Under the pieces are notes generated by a model. That model worked only from the letters and a program-made list of their open reading frames with translations, ran no database searches and was not told where the DNA came from. Below, in pieces: positions 60,549 to 64,000 of a DNA stretch of 64,000 nt. The translations under genes were made by a program, and so were the position numbers. Numbering within the stretch: position 1 is the stretch's first letter; the number at the start of each line of letters is the position of its first letter. The stretch is from Nocardia sp. NBC_01730 (GTDB lineage: Bacteria > Actinomycetota > Actinomycetes > Mycobacteriales > Mycobacteriaceae): contig NZ_CP109162.1 of NCBI RefSeq assembly GCF_035920445.1, positions 930,001 through 994,000 of the forward strand. Reading direction: 5' to 3'.

Positions 60549-60770
60549 CCGCGCGCCGCCAGGCACTGATCCGCACCGCGCTCTCGACCGCCTACCTCGG
60601 CGGCGCGCAGATCCTCTACGGCCAGTTCCTCAGCAAGAACCGCGGACTGGCCGACTTCTACCGCCAACAACGATTCACGCTGATGCTGCCCGGCATGCCG
60701 CTGGACTTCTCGACCTGGATGGGTCTGTCCGCGGGCCCGGCGCCGTTGGCCGATGAATGGTTCTGCTGCC
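60549..60770 (+). pseudogene. Unidentified coding fragment
   Basis: RQALIRTALSTAYLGGAQIL, YGQFLSKNRGLADFYRQQRF and TLMLPGMPLDFSTWMGLSAG read as real protein, with sensible codon use and a structured composition. It has no start and no end, and I cannot name the family. It begins exactly where the recombinase fragment stops and ends near the left side of the transposon. Confidence 0.4.
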
Positions 60771-60837
60771 GAGATGTGACTCGCGGCGGAAAGTGGCGGT
60801 GTTCTCGCGTCGTCAAGTGGCGCATCAGTGACTGCGG

Positions 60838-61646
60838 TCAGGTGGTGCCGATGACGAGGGTGCTGCGGGCGGTTTCGACGACGTCGGCGGTGATGGTGTG
60901 GAGTTCGTTGATTTTCATGATGCGGTGAATCTGGGCGAACAGGCGTTGCAGGAGCCGGGAGTTGCCGCCGGTGATACGGGCGACCGCGGCGACGGCTTGG
61001 GTGTCGGTGAAGTCGTCGGGGTCTAGGTCGAGGCCGAGTTTGTGCCAGTGCCGGGTCAGGACAAAGGTGAGTTCCTCGCCGGTCAGCGGCCGGTAGTGGT
61101 GGGCGAAGCCGACGCGGCTGTAGAGCTGCGGATAGCGGGAGAACGTTTTCTCGATCCCGGGCATCCCGATGAACAGCAGGCCGTGGTCTCCGCGGTCGTA
61201 CTGGTCGCGCAGGTGTTCGATGGCGGTGGCGGTCAGGCGTTCGGATTCGTCGATGACGAGCAGTTCGATGTAGTCGGGCATCCGGTGGAGATGTGTGCCT
61301 GCCTGGACGTGCTGGTCGATGCAGATGTTGACCCGGTCGTAGAGCAGCTTGAGATCGTCGCGCAGTTCCCGCAGGGTCGAGGCGACGGTGGGTGTGTAGA
61401 ACACCGTGCGTGACCGGGACAGCGCGGCGTAGACCTCTTTGTCGGAGTCTTCGCGGGGACCCCAGGTGCGCAGCAGGTGTCCTGCTTTGTCCCAGCGGGC
61501 GTAGCGCGACGCAGACACGGTTTCCCGATTCCGGCTGCGCCGTAGCAGATTCCGATGGTGCGGGCGCGTTCGACGGTGTCGGCGAACTAGACGAACCGGC
61601 GGTGTTCCTTGGTGGCGATGAACGGCCAGTTCGGTGGCGGCGGCAT
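60838..61646 (-). pseudogene. TniB/MuB-like transposition ATPase, nonsense and frameshift
   Basis: An AGGAGG site and ATG at 61646 begin PPPPNWPFIATKEHRRFV, then an amber codon (61588-61590) where Glu or similar is expected. The frame resumes with FADTVERARTIGICYGAAGI up to GK, the Walker A motif, where one base is missing near 61525. The rest follows in the next frame: TVSASRYARWDKAGHLLRTW, the Walker B LLVIDESERLTATAIEHL, GLLFIGMPGIEKTF, and a C-terminal ITGGNSRLLQRLFAQIHRIM. In Tn7/Mu-like elements this AAA+ protein chooses the target and activates the transposase. Both lesions hit the N-terminal end of an otherwise well-kept gene. Confidence 0.82.
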
Positions 61647-61648
61647 GG

Positions 61649-62860
61649 TCAGTCCTCCTGATAGGCGCGCAGCCGCGGCCCTGGTGGGGGTGCCGGGGCC
61701 GGTTGTGGCGGCGCGGGTTCCGGTGCGGGGCGGTAGTCGGTCACCACGGGGATGCGTTCGTTGATCTGCTCGCGCAGCCGGTGCCAGTAGGCGCGGCGGG
61801 CGGCCTGGATGTCCTCGAGCCCGATGGTCTCGCCGATGTGGTCGGGACTGACGGCCTTGCACAGAAACCGGTTCTTGTGGAAGACGTGGACCTCGGTGAT
61901 GTCGCGCGGGTCGTAGTGGACGGTGACGGGTTCGCGGACGTAGGCGGCCAGGGTGGGATGCAGGTAGCGCAGGCCCTGGAAATGGATTCCGTCGCGGTGC
62001 ACGACGCGGGGTGTGGCGACCGTGACCAGCAGCAGATCGAGCTGTTCCAGATTCTCGGGCATGCGTGGCAGCCAGCCATCGGCAACCCATGCCTGCTGGG
62101 GCGAGACGCCGATCTCGGAGTGAACCCGCGGGTGGTAGACGGTGGTGATGTACCGGCCGATCGCCTCGTCGAACTGGCGCAGCGACAGTGCCGGCGTGGT
62201 GACGGGTTTGCCGTGGACGAGGTGGCCGGGCAGCTCGGTGAGCAGTTCGGTGTTGATACTGCCGAACAACCTTTCCACTTTCCCGCGGCCCTGGGGCCGG
62301 GCGATGGTCGAGTGCACGATCGCGAACTTCAGATCGGCCGCGACCTGGGCGAGGTGGTCGCTGATGAAGTCGCTGCCGTGGTCGACATAGAGGATCTCGG
62401 GGATCCCGCACATCGGCCATGCCGGATCGGGTTTGGTCCAGATCGCCTGCCGCAACGCCAGTGACGTGTTCAGCGCCGACGGCGCGCCGAGGTTCACGGT
62501 GTTGCCGAGCACCGCGCGGGAGCGGTCGTCGAGTACCACGGTCAGCGAGGGGCGCCTGTGCTTGCCGGCCTCGACGATGAGGATGTCGAGCTGGGTGTGA
62601 TCGGCCTGCCACATCACGTACGGGCGCTCGGCGCGGCGGCGATACACCAGCTCGTAGGTGTCGCGGAAGGCTACGGCGCCGTCGTGGGCGAGGGTGAGCA
62701 TGGCCGGGTCGAGAGCAGTGACGATCGCGCGAACAGTGGTGTAGGACAACGGAACCCATCCCCGTTCGGCGGCGGCGCGGGCGGCGCGGCGGGTGATCGT
62801 CGCCAGCGACGGACGCGGCCGGCGCAGCGCCATTCCCTCGGTCAGCCCGCGACCCGTCAC
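61649..62860 (-). CDS. TniA/Mu-type DDE transposase
   Basis: 403 residues from a GTG. The integrase core holds [10 protein letters not shown] (first Asp), [20 protein letters not shown] (second Asp) and [17 protein letters not shown] (Glu). After it comes a Mu-transpos_C-like beta-barrel ([20 protein letters not shown], then [14 protein letters not shown]) and a proline-rich tail. Members with a full N-terminal DNA-binding region are longer (about 550 residues), so this protein may be short at its N-terminus. Its stop is followed after 2 bases by the ATG of the ATPase gene. Confidence 0.9.
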   Translation of the reverse strand: MTGRGLTEGMALRRPRPSLATITRRAARAAAERGWVPLSYTTVRAIVTALDPAMLTLAHDGAVAFRDTYELVYRRRAERPYVMWQADHTQLDILIVEAGKHRRPSLTVVLDDRSRAVLGNTVNLGAPSALNTSLALRQAIWTKPDPAWPMCGIPEILYVDHGSDFISDHLAQVAADLKFAIVHSTIARPQGRGKVERLFGSINTELLTELPGHLVHGKPVTTPALSLRQFDEAIGRYITTVYHPRVHSEIGVSPQQAWVADGWLPRMPENLEQLDLLLVTVATPRVVHRDGIHFQGLRYLHPTLAAYVREPVTVHYDPRDITEVHVFHKNRFLCKAVSPDHIGETIGLEDIQAARRAYWHRLREQINERIPVVTDYRPAPEPAPPQPAPAPPPGPRLRAYQED

Positions 62861-62904
62861 GGCTCACGCCGCTTCCACGCGCACACGCCGTCGCGTGCGC
62901 TGGG

Positions 62905-63489
62905 TCACATTGTCGCGTCCGCGGGGGACAGATGCCGGTAGATCGTCGGACGGGTGACGCCGAACTCGGCGGCGATCGGCGCGACGGTGTAGCGGCGTTT
63001 GCCGGCCTCGTCGAGTTCGTCGTACATCTGCCGCGCCAGCTGCACCTGTCGCGGGCCGAGCTTGGGTTTCTGGCCGCCGGTGCGGCCCCGGGCGCGGGCG
63101 GCAGCCAGGCCGTCACGGGTGCGTTCGGACGTGAGGGCGTGCTCGAATTCGGCGATGGCGCCGAGGATCTGGAAGAACATCCGCCCGAGCGCGGTGGAGG
63201 TGTCGATCTTCTGATCGAGCACCACCAAATCCACCCCACGACTCTCGAGGGTCTTCGACAGGTCGATGAGGTGCTCGAGCGAGCGGCCGAGCCGGTCCAG
63301 CTTGGTGACCACCAGCTGATCACCGGCACGGTTGGCCGACAGCAGCGCCTTGTCCAGTTCGGGCCGGGTCGCGAGCTTGCCTGAAGCCATGTCGACAAAG
63401 ATCTTCTCGCACCCGGCCGCGGTCAACGCGTCGTGTTGTGCTTCGGGGTGCTGATCGCGCGTCGAGACGCGCCCGTAGCCGATTCGCAT
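62905..63489 (-). CDS. tnpR: Serine recombinase / resolvase
   Basis: 194 residues from the ATG at 63489; an in-frame upstream extension has no homology. [20 protein letters not shown] holds the catalytic Ser, followed by [53 protein letters not shown] and a C-terminal HTH_7 ([20 protein letters not shown]). It resolves cointegrates formed by the transposase. The transposase start lies 45 bases downstream. Confidence 0.94.
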   Translation of the reverse strand: MRIGYGRVSTRDQHPEAQHDALTAAGCEKIFVDMASGKLATRPELDKALLSANRAGDQLVVTKLDRLGRSLEHLIDLSKTLESRGVDLVVLDQKIDTSTALGRMFFQILGAIAEFEHALTSERTRDGLAAARARGRTGGQKPKLGPRQVQLARQMYDELDEAGKRRYTVAPIAAEFGVTRPTIYRHLSPADATM

Positions 63490-63525
63490 GAGCCCGAAGC
63501 GTATCGCCAACCCCCGACATTGACA

Positions 63526-63543
63526 TTGCCGCGTACACGGCAA
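63526..63543. repeat. Inverted repeat before the resolvase gene, possible res subsite
   Basis: TTGCCG and CGGCAA are arms around CGTACA, 37 bases upstream of the resolvase start. The spacing suits a resolvase binding subsite or autoregulatory operator. Confidence 0.45.
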
Positions 63544-63830
63544 CCTTTACAGAAACAACGAGAGGCGACCTACGAGAATCCGCAGCGCCCCAATGTGTCT
63601 CACCAACCTTCGTTGCCGACTCACGATGCCCGCGGGTATGCGGGCTACTGCAGACAGGAGCATGAGGCGAGCAGGTGGTTCCGGTGATGCTCATGAGATA
63701 GATCCGCTTCACCGCTGAACCGGATACCCGAGCGGTCGCCAGGCACGGTCGGCGCATCGACCGACACCCGGGAGGAGAGATCGAGGACACTCCTGCGCCG
63801 CCCAACGTAAGTCCTGCGGGATAGTCGGGC
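63544..63830. other. Gap to the right-hand partial gene
   Basis: No gene recognised. The right end of the transposon should lie in or just before this stretch, but no terminal repeat could be assigned. Confidence 0.35.
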
Positions 63831-64000
63831 GTGCTACTCAACATTGGGAAACCCATCGACAGCACTGCGAGGATGTACATCGTGCACGAGAGTGACCGAA
63901 CCGAGGCGTACATGGCCGAGGACCGCAAGAACATGACCGAGCCGGCGCGTGTTTTTCTGGACAGATGGCTGGCCAGCATGGGAAGTGCGCTGGAGCAGTG
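63831..64000 (+). CDS. 5' part of an unrecognised gene, cut by the window edge
   Basis: A GTG (or the ATG at 63873 behind GCGAGG) opens LLNIGKPIDSTARMYIVHES and continues with DRTEAYMAEDRKNMTEPARV and FLDRWLASMGSALEQ to the last base. The composition looks like a real soluble protein. The family is not recognisable from 56 residues. Confidence 0.5.
   Translation, partial: MLLNIGKPIDSTARMYIVHESDRTEAYMAEDRKNMTEPARVFLDRWLASMGSALEQ

Larger units (their letters stand above)
60838..63543 (-). mobile_element. Tn552/Tn5053-type transposon: resolvase, DDE transposase, ATPase; decayed
   Basis: Three genes on one strand, in the order serine resolvase, Mu/TniA-like transposase, MuB/TniB-like ATPase, form a transposition module. 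The ATPase gene has two inactivating lesions. An inverted repeat in front of the resolvase could be part of a res site. I could not identify the outer terminal repeats, so the limits given are those of the genes plus that repeat. No cargo gene can be assigned. Confidence 0.75.

Overview
The window is high-GC actinobacterial DNA, most likely from the Mycobacteriales (Nocardia, Rhodococcus or a relative). Pointers are the TNT-domain toxin, the CmtR-like metal sensor, PucR regulators, an aa3-type oxidase subunit, many GTG starts and ATGA gene overlaps. The genus is inferred from gene content, not proven.

1-20115: one giant type I polyketide synthase gene, open at the 5' edge of the window. It holds an incomplete module (AT-DH-KR-ACP) and three full KS-AT-DH-KR-ACP modules, then a C-terminal docking tail and no thioesterase. 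The first three modules read as malonyl extensions with active KR and DH, giving a conjugated triene. The last has a methylmalonyl-type AT and a DH whose catalytic His is Asn, so it should leave an alpha-methyl-beta-hydroxy unit. No further PKS gene follows. A good start codon just downstream opens a frame that dies after 29 codons, next to transposase debris.

20.1-27.0 kb and 30.3-42 kb: scrap zones of broken genes joined by recombination. They include an ISAs1 remnant fused to a headless aldo-keto reductase, an SDR gene split by an IS3-family element with a legible 3-bp target duplication, SDR and RNA-ligase fragments, integrase pieces in both orientations, a PucR tail, a serine recombinase remnant, a Tn3 transposase remnant abutting a heavily mutated arylsulfatase, and a hydrolase fragment abutting an AraC fragment. 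Intact genes among them are a TetR/SDR divergent pair (24 kb), a glycosyltransferase/UDP-GlcNAc 2-epimerase operon (27.7-30.3 kb), an enoyl-CoA hydratase, a neutral ceramidase, a TetX-like flavin monooxygenase with divergent TetR (35-37 kb), and a formylglycine-generating enzyme beside its dead sulfatase.

42-53 kb: a quieter region with a CmtR-like/P1B-ATPase metal operon, a methyltransferase, cytochrome oxidase subunit I (ctaD), transaldolase, a DUF488 protein, a PucR activator, a Gre-like protein and a CBS-BON protein.

53.6-64 kb: an amine oxidase fused to a cyclic-nucleotide-binding domain, a Fic protein with an apparently leaderless promoter, an alpha/beta hydrolase, a secreted TNT-domain NAD-glycohydrolase toxin with a small candidate immunity gene, and a decayed transposon with resolvase, DDE transposase and ATPase genes. 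A partial unknown gene runs off the right edge. I saw no rRNA, tRNA or CRISPR array.
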